DNA of 14,191 nt from Myxococcales bacterium (GCA_007131745.1 SLPX01000250.1:1-14191); one strand, 5' to 3'. Shown: positions 1 to 7,829, counted from the first letter of the stretch. The notes: generated from the sequence alone by a model not told the origin. Program-made: numbers and translations.

Positions 1-82
1 AACACGGCCTCGCCATCGTTACGCTCCGCGGTTTGGACGCTGCCGTATTTAAACAGGCTCGTCCGATCATCACTGCAGTAAA
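1..82. repeat. 82-bp direct repeat, copy 1 (truncated by window start)
   Basis: This segment matches bases 263-344 at 80 of 82 positions; the differences are at 49 (T versus A) and 77 (A versus T). Identity stops abruptly after base 82. The copy probably extends left of the window. Its right part contains the left arm of the inverted repeat at 56-93. Confidence 0.9.
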
Positions 83-93
83 CAGGACGAGCC
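56..93. repeat. Inverted repeat after direct-repeat copy 1 (9-bp arms)
   Basis: GGCTCGTCC at 56-64 is the exact reverse complement of GGACGAGCC at 85-93, with a 20-nt loop. Both arms are preceded by AAACA. The left arm is inside the direct repeat and the right arm is outside it. No T-tract follows directly, so it does not look like a standard intrinsic terminator. Confidence 0.7.
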
Positions 94-129
94 GAAAAAA
101 AGGCTTATCTGCCGAGGCCAAAAGTTGAA

Positions 130-259
130 GCAGGTCTCCGGAAAAAGCCGGCGTTTGAAGACCGCTGCCCGAAGGGCTGAAGGGATTCAACCGAGTCGCC
201 GACGATGCTCCCCGAAGGGGGAGCTTCAAACGGCGCCGTCCGGCGTTTCCGGAGCCTGC
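130..259. repeat. 130-nt imperfect palindrome / fold-back element between the direct repeats
   Basis: Nested complementary blocks build one long stem: 130-134 with 255-259, 136-144 with 246-254, 147-151 with 240-244, and 153-160 with 224-231. Each block is an exact complement; they are separated by one- or two-base bulges or internal loops. Inside sit two small hairpins: GCTCCCC/GGGGAGC at 207-213/218-224 with a GAAG loop (sharing base 224 with the outer stem), and GCCC/GGGC at 167-170/174-177 with a GAA loop. As RNA or single-stranded DNA this would be strongly structured. It could be a REP/BIME-like element, a MITE remnant or a structured RNA; the sequence does not decide between them. Confidence 0.7.
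167..181. repeat. 15-bp hairpin-core repeat, copy 1
   Basis: The 15-mer GCCCGAAGGGCTGAA occurs here and again at 378-392. Its first part folds into a short hairpin capped by GAA. The CCCGAAGGG core is also present at 211-219, giving three copies in the intergenic block. Confidence 0.75.
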
Positions 260-262
260 GAA

Positions 263-344
263 AACACGGCCTCGCCATCGTTACGCTCCGCGGTTTGGAC
301 GCTGCCGTATATAAACAGGCTCGTCCGATCATCACTGCTGTAAA
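263..344. repeat. 82-bp direct repeat, copy 2
   Basis: Second copy of the repeat at 1-82, displaced by 262 bp, with two mismatches. Downstream of the match the flanking sequence is different, so the right inverted-repeat arm present after copy 1 is missing. A different arm at 361-370 pairs with this copy instead. Confidence 0.9.
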
Positions 345-370
345 TATAGCGCGCCGGATAGAGCCTGTTT
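313..370. repeat. Inverted repeat spanning the end of direct-repeat copy 2 (10-bp arms)
   Basis: AAACAGGCTC at 313-322 is the exact reverse complement of GAGCCTGTTT at 361-370, with a 38-nt loop. The left arm is the same sequence that, in copy 1, pairs with 85-93. So each direct-repeat copy has a partner arm, but in a different place and with a different extent. Confidence 0.65.
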
Positions 371-377
371 TGCCTAA

Positions 378-392
378 GCCCGAAGGGCTGAA
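378..392. repeat. 15-bp hairpin-core repeat, copy 2
   Basis: Exact copy of the 15-mer at 167-181. With A377 it forms a 5-bp stem (AGCCC at 377-381 with GGGCT at 385-389) around a GAA loop. It lies about 20 bp upstream of the putative -35 element of the first gene. Confidence 0.75.
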
Positions 393-409
393 TCTCGGTG
401 CAAAGCTGT

Positions 410-438
410 TTGCCCTCCCGGCCCGTCGGTGATATACT
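410..438 (+). promoter_or_regulatory. Candidate sigma70-type promoter of the lytic transglycosylase gene
   Basis: A -35-like TTGCCC at 410-415 and a -10-like TATACT at 433-438 are separated by exactly 17 bp. The -10 matches 5 of 6 consensus bases and the -35 matches 4 of 6. Transcription would begin near 445, almost on the ATG at 447, giving a nearly leaderless mRNA. If translation instead starts at the ATG at 474, the leader would be about 29 nt. The position directly after the repeat block and before a seven-or-more-gene run fits an operon promoter. Prediction by eye only. Confidence 0.45.
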
Positions 439-446
439 TTTCTGCC

Positions 447-2387
447 ATGAAACATTTGCCTAAACATATCAGCATGTTACATCGCATCGATTTTTCAATG
501 ACGGCTGTTTTGGTCATGCTTTCTGCTCTCTTTGCCGAAACCAAGATCGCGTACGGACGCACAAAGCCTTCTTATCCCCACTACATATTGAGACGCCCGC
601 TCAACACGAATCGCGTACGCAGGGGACATATCAGGGGGCAGCCCTTTCCCGCTACAGATCTGGAACCAGGGGTGGAAGCAATGAGAGCATTCGAAGAAGC
701 CGGATTACTCATGCGGGATCCCGGAAAAAGAACAGAACTCCCGGATAGAAAGAGGACTGAGAGCGCGCTACAGCCTCCTGCACCCACTGATCTTCCGGAA
801 TGGATGCAGAACTTGAAATTACCCGAAATGGTAGATAGTTGGAGGCCTGAATTTATAAAATACTTGAACTTCTATAGGAACACAGCAAGAGGACGATCGA
901 TTGTCAGATCGTGGTATGTAAACAAGAGTCGTTTTGAAAACTTGATCAGGAGGGAATTGGAACAAGCCGGCCTTCCCGAAGATCTGATCATGCTGGCCGC
1001 TATTGAAAGCGGGTTCAGACCTCAGACGCGTTCCTATGCCGGAGCTGCCGGCTTGTGGCAATTCATGCCGCTTGGAGGCCGCATTTATGGAATGGAATCC
1101 GGACACTGGCTGGACGAACGTTTGAATCCCGAAAGGTCCACCCGTGCCGCCATGCTTTATTTAAAGGATTTGCATTTCAGGTTCGGAGATTGGTTTCTCG
1201 CTCTTTCAGCGTACAATGCCGGGTACGCCGCAGTGGCTAAATCCATACGCAGGTTCAACACGAATTCTTACTGGAAACTCTGCGATCTCGAAGCCGGGCT
1301 GCCATACGAAACCACCAATTACGTGCCGAAACTCCTGGCTGTAATCACGGCCGGGTATAATAAGGAGGAATTCGGACTGGACAAGATCAAGCCTGGAAGA
1401 GAATGGTCCTATTCAATATTTACGGTAAGGCAACCGGTGCATCTTAAAAAATTGGCGCGCACCGTGGGTGTTTCTTATGACGAGTTGGTTTCTCTCAACC
1501 CCGAACTGGTGAGACGCAGGGTCCCCCCCGGATACAAAAGCTTTCAGATTCGAATCCCAAGGGGGTCTGAAGAAGCGTTCAACTCAAAAGGGAAATCATT
1601 CTCCGGCAATCTCAGGGGCTACCGTGTTCACACTGTAAAATTCGGCGAAAACCTTACCGAAATTGCAGCCGACTACAACACCACCAGAGCTAGAATTCGC
1701 AGGTTGAACAGGATCCGTTCATCTTCCGAATTGGAACCGGGACTTCAGATCCTGGTGCCCGAAATCAAAGACGCTGGAAAAGACTCGGAAAGGGACGAAG
1801 ACGATACCGATGAAGAAGATGACGGCGACGATGCCGAGCAAGAGCGGGAAGCCGGGCTGATTGGTTCCCGGACATCGAAAAAAATATTGGTGGCGGTGCC
1901 TGCCCGTCCGGCGTGCGCTCCCGAAGACCACAGAAGGGTGTTCTACCGCGTTACTTCAGCTGATAACCTCGAAAGACTGCTCGAAGTTTTCGCGGTGACA
2001 AAAGAAGATCTCCTTATGTGGAACAACCTGAACCCTGAAGCAAAACTGCAATGGGGAATGATTCTCCAGGTTTTTGTCTCGCCCGATACGGATCTCTCGA
2101 ACGTAAGGCTTTTGGATCCCGCCCATCTCCGGGTGGAAATCGTGGACAGCCCGGGTTTTCGGGAAGAGTACCTGAAATCAAGAGGACTGGTCAGGTACGA
2201 ATACACTGCGCGGGAAGGCGACACCATAAAATCCCTGTCGAAACGCTTTGGACTCTCGATCGGATCCATAGCAAGATTGAATTCCATCGGTCGTTTCACT
2301 TCCCTGCAGCCGGGCCAAAGAATCATTGTTTACGTCTCTCCCGACAGTCCGGCGGGAAGAAGCTTAAAATCAATTCGTAAGAAATAG
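447..2387 (+). CDS. Exported MltD-like lytic transglycosylase with four LysM-type modules
   Basis: The protein (646 aa from ATG 447) likely cleaves peptidoglycan glycan strands in the periplasm, forming 1,6-anhydromuramic ends. An uncleaved or cleaved signal sequence has its hydrophobic core at residues 16-30 and no lipobox, unlike the lipoprotein MltD of E. coli. The SLT/GH23 catalytic domain spans about residues 165-300: the catalytic Glu is E187 in IESGF, followed by AAGLWQFMP (200-208) and LSAYNAG (253-259). Four LysM-type modules follow at about 322-370, 392-440, 498-546 and 583-633; the second and fourth are clear, the first and third divergent. An extremely acidic linker (about 446-468) splits them into pairs. 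Start choice is uncertain: GTG 429 and ATG 474 are in frame, and none has a good ribosome binding site. The family assignment is solid; which of several MltD paralogs it is cannot be told. Confidence 0.9.
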   Translation: MKHLPKHISMLHRIDFSMTAVLVMLSALFAETKIAYGRTKPSYPHYILRRPLNTNRVRRGHIRGQPFPATDLEPGVEAMRAFEEAGLLMRDPGKRTELPDRKRTESALQPPAPTDLPEWMQNLKLPEMVDSWRPEFIKYLNFYRNTARGRSIVRSWYVNKSRFENLIRRELEQAGLPEDLIMLAAIESGFRPQTRSYAGAAGLWQFMPLGGRIYGMESGHWLDERLNPERSTRAAMLYLKDLHFRFGDWFLALSAYNAGYAAVAKSIRRFNTNSYWKLCDLEAGLPYETTNYVPKLLAVITAGYNKEEFGLDKIKPGREWSYSIFTVRQPVHLKKLARTVGVSYDELVSLNPELVRRRVPPGYKSFQIRIPRGSEEAFNSKGKSFSGNLRGYRVHTVKFGENLTEIAADYNTTRARIRRLNRIRSSSELEPGLQILVPEIKDAGKDSERDEDDTDEEDDGDDAEQEREAGLIGSRTSKKILVAVPARPACAPEDHRRVFYRVTSADNLERLLEVFAVTKEDLLMWNNLNPEAKLQWGMILQVFVSPDTDLSNVRLLDPAHLRVEIVDSPGFREEYLKSRGLVRYEYTAREGDTIKSLSKRFGLSIGSIARLNSIGRFTSLQPGQRIIVYVSPDSPAGRSLKSIRKK

Positions 2388-2425
2388 GAATTGACAAACC
2401 GGGAGTACGGCAAAACACTGGCCAC

Positions 2426-5400
2426 ATGCCGAATACATTCGCTCATCTTCATCTGCACACCCAATACAGTCTTCTGGACGGAGCCATTCTCCTGAAGGAC
2501 CTCTTCCCGCGCCTGGTTGAAATGAACATGGAAGCCGTTGCGATTACTGATCACGGCAACATGTACGGCGCGGTCGACTTTTATACGAAAGCCGTTAAAC
2601 ACGGGATAAAACCCATCTTCGGCACGGAAGCGTATATAACGGATACGGACATGCAGGATCGGTCCGAAAGAAGGAGCTTCCACATAATCCTGCTGGCTGA
2701 AAACGAAACCGGGTACCGGAATCTCCAGTACTTGGTGTCAATGGGGTTTTTGAAAGGCTTTTATTACAATCCCCGGATCGACATGAAACTGCTGTCCCAA
2801 CACTCGGAAGGGTTGATCGGGCTTTCTGCCTGTCTGGGAGGACATGTTGCCCACGGGTGGAAAAAACACGGATCCAAAGCAGCCGAAGAGATCGCTGGAA
2901 AATACCGGGAAATTTTTTCACCCGGAAAGTATTTCCTGGAGATCCAGTCGAACGGCCTTGATGAACAAGATGAATACAACGAAGTACTCGTCAAGATCGG
3001 AAAAAAACTGGATATACCGCTCGTTGCCACTAACGATTGTCACTACATGGACAGAAAAGACGCCATGGCCCAGGAAGTTCTCATGTGCATCCAGCAGGGC
3101 CGGACGTTGCAGGACGAAAAACGCATAAAACATGAAACCGATGAATATTTCCTCAAGTCTCCCGAAGAAATGAACAGGGCTTTCTCACATTTACCCGAGG
3201 CCCTGGAGAATGCGGCGCGGATAGCGGACATGTGCAACGTGGAGTTGAAACTGGGAAACACCTACCTGCCCCGTTTCAAGGTTCCCGAAACTTTCACCAT
3301 AGAAGACTACTTCAGAAAACTTGCAAGAGAAGGGCTGAAAAACCGTTTAGACGAAATGAAAAAAAGGGGACTATCTCCCCGGAAGGAAGAATACGAAGAA
3401 CGCCTGGAGGAAGAGCTGGAAATTATCATTTCCCTGAATTTCGCCGGCTACTTTCTGATCGTGTGGGATTTTATCAAGGCTTCTAAAGATAGGGCCATCC
3501 CCGTGGGCCCGGGGCGGGGTTCGGGCGCAGGTTCTCTCATTGCATACTGTCTTCGAATCACCGACATGGATCCGATTGAACATGGTCTGCTTTTCGAGAG
3601 ATTCCTGAACCCCGAACGGGTTTCGATGCCTGACTTTGACATCGATTTCTGCATGAACCGCAGGGACGAAGTTTTGAAATATGTCGTTGAAAAATACGGC
3701 GAAAACAATGTGGGCCAAATAGTAACGTATTCCACTCTGAAAGCACGCGGGGTGGTTCGCGACGTCGCCCGGGTAATGGGAATCCCTTACGCTGAGGCGG
3801 ATGCAGTAGCAAAACTGGTACCCGAAGGGCCTGCGGTGACGCTTAGCAGCGCTATGGAGGAGGAGCCCAAGCTGAAAGAAGCGGCCGAGTCAAATGAAAC
3901 ATATGAAAAACTCCTGGACCTGGCCCAAAGACTGGAAGGTTTGCACCGGCACGCGGGGATGCACGCAGCAGGTATAGTCATATCTGAAAAACCTCTCTGG
4001 GAATACGTTCCATGCTGCAGGGCTCAGGAAGGTCAGGTTGTGCAATGCGTCTCCCAGTTTGCAAAAAATGAAGTCGAACAGATGGGCCTGGTAAAGTTCG
4101 ATTTTTTGGGACTAAAAACCCTGACCATTATCCAGGAAACCGTGAAACGGGTGGACAATACCAGGAGAATAGAATCCAAACCTCCGTTTATCATGGAAGA
4201 AATCCCCATCGATGATCCGGATGTATTTGCAATGCTGCAGCAAGGAAACACCGGTGGAGTGTTTCAGATGGAATCCTCAGGGTTTACGGAACTCGTCAAA
4301 AAGCTCAAACCCGACCGTTTTTCGGATCTCGTGGCACTTGTTGCGTTGTATCGCCCGGGGCCGCTTCAAGGCGGCATGGTGGACGATTTCATAGCGCGCA
4401 AACACGGACGACAGAAAGTCATCTATCCCCACCCCGACTTGGCATCCATCCTGGAAGAAACTTACGGGGTCCTGGTGTACCAGGAACAAGTAATGCAGTG
4501 CGCGTCAATACTGGCCGGGTTTTCTCTCGGGGCCGCGGATATCCTTAGAAGGGCCATGGGAAAGAAACAGGCGGACGTCCTTGCCGGAACCCGGACAAAG
4601 TTCGTGGAGGGCGCTGCGAAAAAAAACGTTTCGGAGAAAAAGGCCAACGAGATCTTCGATCTCATGGAGACATTTGCAGGCTACGGATTCAATAAATCCC
4701 ACTCGGCCTGCTATGCCTTGCTGGCCTACCAAACGGCTTACCTGAAATGCCATTACCCGGTCGAGTACATAGCAGGCCTTTTGACTTGTGAGCAGGAAAA
4801 CTCGGACAATGTCGTCAAGTATATGAACGAAGCTCGAAAAATGGGTGTTTCCATTTTGCCGCCCTCAATAAACGAATCGGGAGTGGATTTCAGCGTTGTG
4901 CATAAAGAGAACAGCGACAAAGTAATTCGTTTCGGATTGGGCGCGGTTAAGCGGGTCGGAAGAGCCGCGGTGGAGTCAATCATAGAGGTCAGGGAAGAAT
5001 CGCCTTTTGCATCTTTGCAGGATGTGACCCAACGAGTGGATCTGAAAAGAGTCAACCGAGGCGTGCTCGAAGCATTGATAAAATCCGGTGCAATGGACAA
5101 CCTCGCCGAAGAAGAAGGCATAAACCGAGCCCAGAGACTGGCCGTCCTGGACAAAGCCATTGAAATGGGCCAAAAAACACAGAAAGATCGGGCTTCCGGA
5201 CAGACGAGTTTGTTCGGGAGGATGGATCCGGAAAAAGCCAGATCAGTGGAAACCCTGGAGTATCCGAATATTCCGCCCTGGACCCTGATACAAGCTCTTA
5301 CGCATGAGAAAGAAAGCCTCGGATTTTACATATCGGGGCATCCGCTTGAAAGATACAAGGAAGATATAAAGAAGTTCTGTGATCACTCTATTGAATCCCT

Positions 5401-5929
5401 GGCCTCCAACAGCCAGAATTCCGCCCAGGTTTCCGTGGCCGGGATCATCACCGGATACCGCGAAAAATCCACCAAGACCGGAGGCAGAATGGCCTTGTTT
5501 TCCATAGAGGACCTGAATGGAAAAATCGATGCCATTCTTTTTACCAAGGATTTCGAAGCCAACGAAACGAATCTGCCGACTGATGAACCGGTAATGGTCA
5601 CGGGAACGACCAGGAGAGAGGATGCTGATTCACCTCCAAGACTGTTTGCGCGTGAAATCAAGCTTCTGAGGGATCTCCGCCAGGAAAAAACAAGTAAACT
5701 GAGAGTGAACCTTTCATGCGAACTGGTTTCGAGGGTGAAGCTGGAAAATCTCAAAAAAGTGCTGGAGGAACATCCCGGTGATTGCTTAGTGACTGTTTAT
5801 CTGCAACAACCTTCTCTATGGGAAGCATGCATTGAGTTGCCCGACAATCTCAAGGTGAATCCCACTGACGAATTACTCAGCCGAATGGAACATTTATTCG
5901 GAAAGAATGTCTGTGTTCTTTTATCGTGA
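2426..5929 (+). CDS. dnaE: DNA polymerase III subunit alpha (DnaE1 type)
   Basis: Catalytic subunit of the replicative polymerase. At 1167 aa it is close to the 1160 aa of E. coli DnaE. The N-terminal PHP domain (about 5-210) keeps what looks like a full metal site: H9, H11, D18, H43, E68, H86, C136, D204 and H206. The polymerase active site is PDFDIDF with D403 and D405, after the GPGRGSGAGS segment, and the third aspartate is D559 in KFDFLGL. A helix-hairpin-helix-like stretch with FGLGAVKRVG follows, then the QTSLF motif at 926-930, a match to the internal beta-clamp-binding motif, and an OB-fold segment with VSVAGIITG. ATG 2426 is the only usable start, since no other ATG, GTG or TTG lies in frame after the preceding stop; its ribosome binding site is weak (GGGAG about 20 nt upstream). 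It lies 38 bp after the transglycosylase gene. Confidence 0.98.
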   Translation: MPNTFAHLHLHTQYSLLDGAILLKDLFPRLVEMNMEAVAITDHGNMYGAVDFYTKAVKHGIKPIFGTEAYITDTDMQDRSERRSFHIILLAENETGYRNLQYLVSMGFLKGFYYNPRIDMKLLSQHSEGLIGLSACLGGHVAHGWKKHGSKAAEEIAGKYREIFSPGKYFLEIQSNGLDEQDEYNEVLVKIGKKLDIPLVATNDCHYMDRKDAMAQEVLMCIQQGRTLQDEKRIKHETDEYFLKSPEEMNRAFSHLPEALENAARIADMCNVELKLGNTYLPRFKVPETFTIEDYFRKLAREGLKNRLDEMKKRGLSPRKEEYEERLEEELEIIISLNFAGYFLIVWDFIKASKDRAIPVGPGRGSGAGSLIAYCLRITDMDPIEHGLLFERFLNPERVSMPDFDIDFCMNRRDEVLKYVVEKYGENNVGQIVTYSTLKARGVVRDVARVMGIPYAEADAVAKLVPEGPAVTLSSAMEEEPKLKEAAESNETYEKLLDLAQRLEGLHRHAGMHAAGIVISEKPLWEYVPCCRAQEGQVVQCVSQFAKNEVEQMGLVKFDFLGLKTLTIIQETVKRVDNTRRIESKPPFIMEEIPIDDPDVFAMLQQGNTGGVFQMESSGFTELVKKLKPDRFSDLVALVALYRPGPLQGGMVDDFIARKHGRQKVIYPHPDLASILEETYGVLVYQEQVMQCASILAGFSLGAADILRRAMGKKQADVLAGTRTKFVEGAAKKNVSEKKANEIFDLMETFAGYGFNKSHSACYALLAYQTAYLKCHYPVEYIAGLLTCEQENSDNVVKYMNEARKMGVSILPPSINESGVDFSVVHKENSDKVIRFGLGAVKRVGRAAVESIIEVREESPFASLQDVTQRVDLKRVNRGVLEALIKSGAMDNLAEEEGINRAQRLAVLDKAIEMGQKTQKDRASGQTSLFGRMDPEKARSVETLEYPNIPPWTLIQALTHEKESLGFYISGHPLERYKEDIKKFCDHSIESLASNSQNSAQVSVAGIITGYREKSTKTGGRMALFSIEDLNGKIDAILFTKDFEANETNLPTDEPVMVTGTTRREDADSPPRLFAREIKLLRDLRQEKTSKLRVNLSCELVSRVKLENLKKVLEEHPGDCLVTVYLQQPSLWEACIELPDNLKVNPTDELLSRMEHLFGKNVCVLLS

Positions 5930-5951
5930 CGTTCTGGAAATGATTAGAAAG

Positions 5952-5957
5952 AAGGAG
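5952..5957 (+). promoter_or_regulatory. Ribosome binding site deciding the start of the TldD-like gene
   Basis: AAGGAG lies 9 nt before ATG 5967. The open frame runs back to 5907, inside dnaE, but only the start at 5967 has a Shine-Dalgarno sequence. That start also places a Lys-rich stretch and a hydrophobic core at the N terminus, as a lipoprotein signal needs. Confidence 0.8.
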
Positions 5958-5966
5958 TTTTTCAAA

Positions 5967-7829
5967 ATGAAAAAGAAATGTCTCCCGGGGACAACGCCGG
6001 GAAGTCTGAGTATCCCGATATTTTCGGTCTTGGCGGCAATGGCGTTGTTCGCTTGCCCGGGAGGAGGGGGCAGAAGTGCATCGAAAAGGGAATCAACGGT
6101 TCAACCCCATCACGAAAAAGGATTGGCGTTCACTGTACCTGCGGTTGAAAAAGAACTGGAAAAAAAGATTGCCCGGTTACGGGACGAGGGAACAGAACCA
6201 CTGCCGTTATTGGGCATCATGGAAAAAGAACTCCGGCGGACACACGAAAAACTTAGAGATCCAAAAGGTCAGCCTCCCTATTATGTCGCTTACACCGTGG
6301 ATGAAACGAATAACATCTTTTTGCGCGCAACACATGGAAGCCTCGACGGCGACTCCGAGAACCGATCCCGGATGTTGACCGTGGACATGAGGGTTGGAAG
6401 CAGGAAATTCGACAACACTCGTTACCTGGAAAGAAATTGGGGAGCGCACGGCGGAGCTCTGCCCCTGGAAGACGACGAAGCAGCCATACGAACCGGGTTG
6501 TGGCTGGCTTCGGACCGGATATACAGACAGGCGATACAGGAGTTTGATCGGGTCAAATCCAAGTACAAAACCACATCCAAGGAAGAAGACGACTCGGATG
6601 ATTTTTCAGAACCGGTCAAAACGGTGTACTTTGAAGAACCCATAAAACTCGAGCTGGACAAGGAAAAATGGAGAGAACATCTCAGAATTGCATCAGCCGT
6701 TTTCAATGAGGATCCCGAGATAACGACTTCGTGGGTTTCGCTGCAGGCAGCTTCCAACACCCGGTATTTTGTATCAAGCGAAGGTTCAAGAATCCAGATA
6801 CCAGCGATCAGATATCAACTCACCGTGTTTGCAACAACGGACACGGAAGACGGAATGAATTTCAACCGGCACGAGGCGGTATATGCCGGCAAAGAAGATG
6901 ATTTGCCTGGAATTAAAGAACTCAAGGCGATGGCCGAAAAAGTTCGGGATGACCTCAGGGATTTGCGGAACGCTCCGACCGCGGAACCTTACGAAGGCCC
7001 GGCCATTTTCCACGGCAAGGCTGCAGCCGTCTTTTTCCACGAAGTGTTCGGCCACAGAATGGAAGGACACAGGCAAAAACTCAGGCGCTTCGATGGAACG
7101 TTCACGAAGAGAATCGGCGAACGGGTTATGCCTTCTTTCCTGTCTATTTACGACGATCCCCAAATGACCGAGATCAACGGGAAATTCCTGAACGGCCACT
7201 ACCTCGTCGATGATGAGGCCGTACGGGCGGAAAGAGTCGATCTAGTGAAGAACGGAGTTTTGAAAGACTTCTTGATGTCCCGGATTCCCATCAAGGGACG
7301 CCCGCAGTCAAATGGCCACGGGAGACGATCCCCGGGGATGATGGCCGTTGCGAGGCAGGGAAACCTGGTCGTTGATTCCGATAGGGTCGTTGACTACGAA
7401 GACCTGAGAAAACTGCTGCTCGCGGAAGTTGAGCGGCAAAACAAGCCATACGGACTCTTGTTCCGGGAGGTTTCCGGCGGTTTGACATTCATCCAACGAC
7501 AGATGCCCCAGAGCTTCATGATTCACCCTGTCATGGTGTACAAAGTGTACCCGGACGGCCGTCCCGATGAACTGGTTAGAGGAGTAGACCTGGTTGGTAC
7601 TCCATTGTTGGCTCTTACCCAGATAGTGGCGGCGGCGAATGATTTTGAAGTGTTCAACGGCATTTGCGGCGCGGAATCGGGATGGGTGCCGGTATCTGCT
7701 ACAGCTCCGAGTCTTCTGCTCCAACAGATTGAGACCCAAAGAAAACCGGTCCCGGGGAAAAAATTACCCATCCTTCCCCCACCCGAACCAACGGGCGAAA
7801 CCACCAAAACCGTCCAACGCGGGAAGTGA
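5967..7829 (+). CDS. Predicted lipoprotein of the TldD/PmbA metalloprotease family, active site intact
   Basis: A 620-aa zinc metalloprotease of the TldD/PmbA family (MEROPS M103). Unlike cytoplasmic E. coli TldD, it begins with KKK, a hydrophobic stretch and a lipobox-like LFAC ending at C30, so it is probably exported and lipid-anchored (Phe at -2 is atypical). A Gly/Ser-rich linker follows. The N-terminal TldD domain covers about 70-330 and contains an acidic, Lys-rich insertion around 195-215. The zinc motif is HEVFGH: H358 and H363 as ligands, E359 as catalytic base. C567 in NGICG matches the C-terminal Cys ligand of TldD. It also has the VDDEAVRAERVDLV and SNGHGRRSP segments typical of the family. 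At 620 aa it is longer than the about 480 aa of E. coli TldD. Its substrate is unknown. It is followed 11 bp later by an inactive paralog, which suggests a two-protein complex like TldD/TldE. Confidence 0.88.
   Translation: MKKKCLPGTTPGSLSIPIFSVLAAMALFACPGGGGRSASKRESTVQPHHEKGLAFTVPAVEKELEKKIARLRDEGTEPLPLLGIMEKELRRTHEKLRDPKGQPPYYVAYTVDETNNIFLRATHGSLDGDSENRSRMLTVDMRVGSRKFDNTRYLERNWGAHGGALPLEDDEAAIRTGLWLASDRIYRQAIQEFDRVKSKYKTTSKEEDDSDDFSEPVKTVYFEEPIKLELDKEKWREHLRIASAVFNEDPEITTSWVSLQAASNTRYFVSSEGSRIQIPAIRYQLTVFATTDTEDGMNFNRHEAVYAGKEDDLPGIKELKAMAEKVRDDLRDLRNAPTAEPYEGPAIFHGKAAAVFFHEVFGHRMEGHRQKLRRFDGTFTKRIGERVMPSFLSIYDDPQMTEINGKFLNGHYLVDDEAVRAERVDLVKNGVLKDFLMSRIPIKGRPQSNGHGRRSPGMMAVARQGNLVVDSDRVVDYEDLRKLLLAEVERQNKPYGLLFREVSGGLTFIQRQMPQSFMIHPVMVYKVYPDGRPDELVRGVDLVGTPLLALTQIVAAANDFEVFNGICGAESGWVPVSATAPSLLLQQIETQRKPVPGKKLPILPPPEPTGETTKTVQRGK

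Larger units (their letters stand above)
1..446. other. Non-coding, repeat-rich block upstream of the first gene
   Basis: No convincing gene lies in this stretch. Short open frames exist on both strands, but they run through repeated and palindromic DNA, lack ribosome binding sites and resemble no family I know. The block holds two copies of an 82-bp direct repeat, a long imperfect palindrome between them, three GAA-capped hairpin cores with the sequence CCCGAAGGG, and a promoter-like pair near the right end. It continues past the left edge of the window, because base 1 already lies inside a repeat copy. The organisation resembles a dispersed intergenic repeat of the REP/MITE kind rather than a decayed gene, but this is inferred from structure alone. 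Confidence 0.75.

Noticed and set aside
1..428. CRISPR array
   Set aside because: Only two repeat copies are seen, the repeat is 82 bp rather than 25-40 bp, the spacing is 180 bp, and there are no cas genes.
125..432. Short + strand open frames through the repeat block (125-343 and 205-432)
   Set aside because: They cross direct repeats and palindromes, have no ribosome binding site, resemble no family and differ in frame. Repeated DNA explains them better than a gene.
105..562. Minus-strand open frames at 105-467 and 374-562
   Set aside because: They overlap the repeat block and the start of the transglycosylase gene and show no family features or start signals.
4753..5160. Minus-strand open frame of 135 codons inside dnaE
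   Set aside because: It is a shadow of the dnaE coding frame with a Ser/Thr/Leu-biased composition and no supporting signal.
5907..5966. Upstream start at 5907 for the TldD-like lipoprotein
   Set aside because: It overlaps the end of dnaE, lacks a ribosome binding site, and would put 20 extra residues before the lipoprotein signal. ATG 5967 has AAGGAG at ideal spacing.
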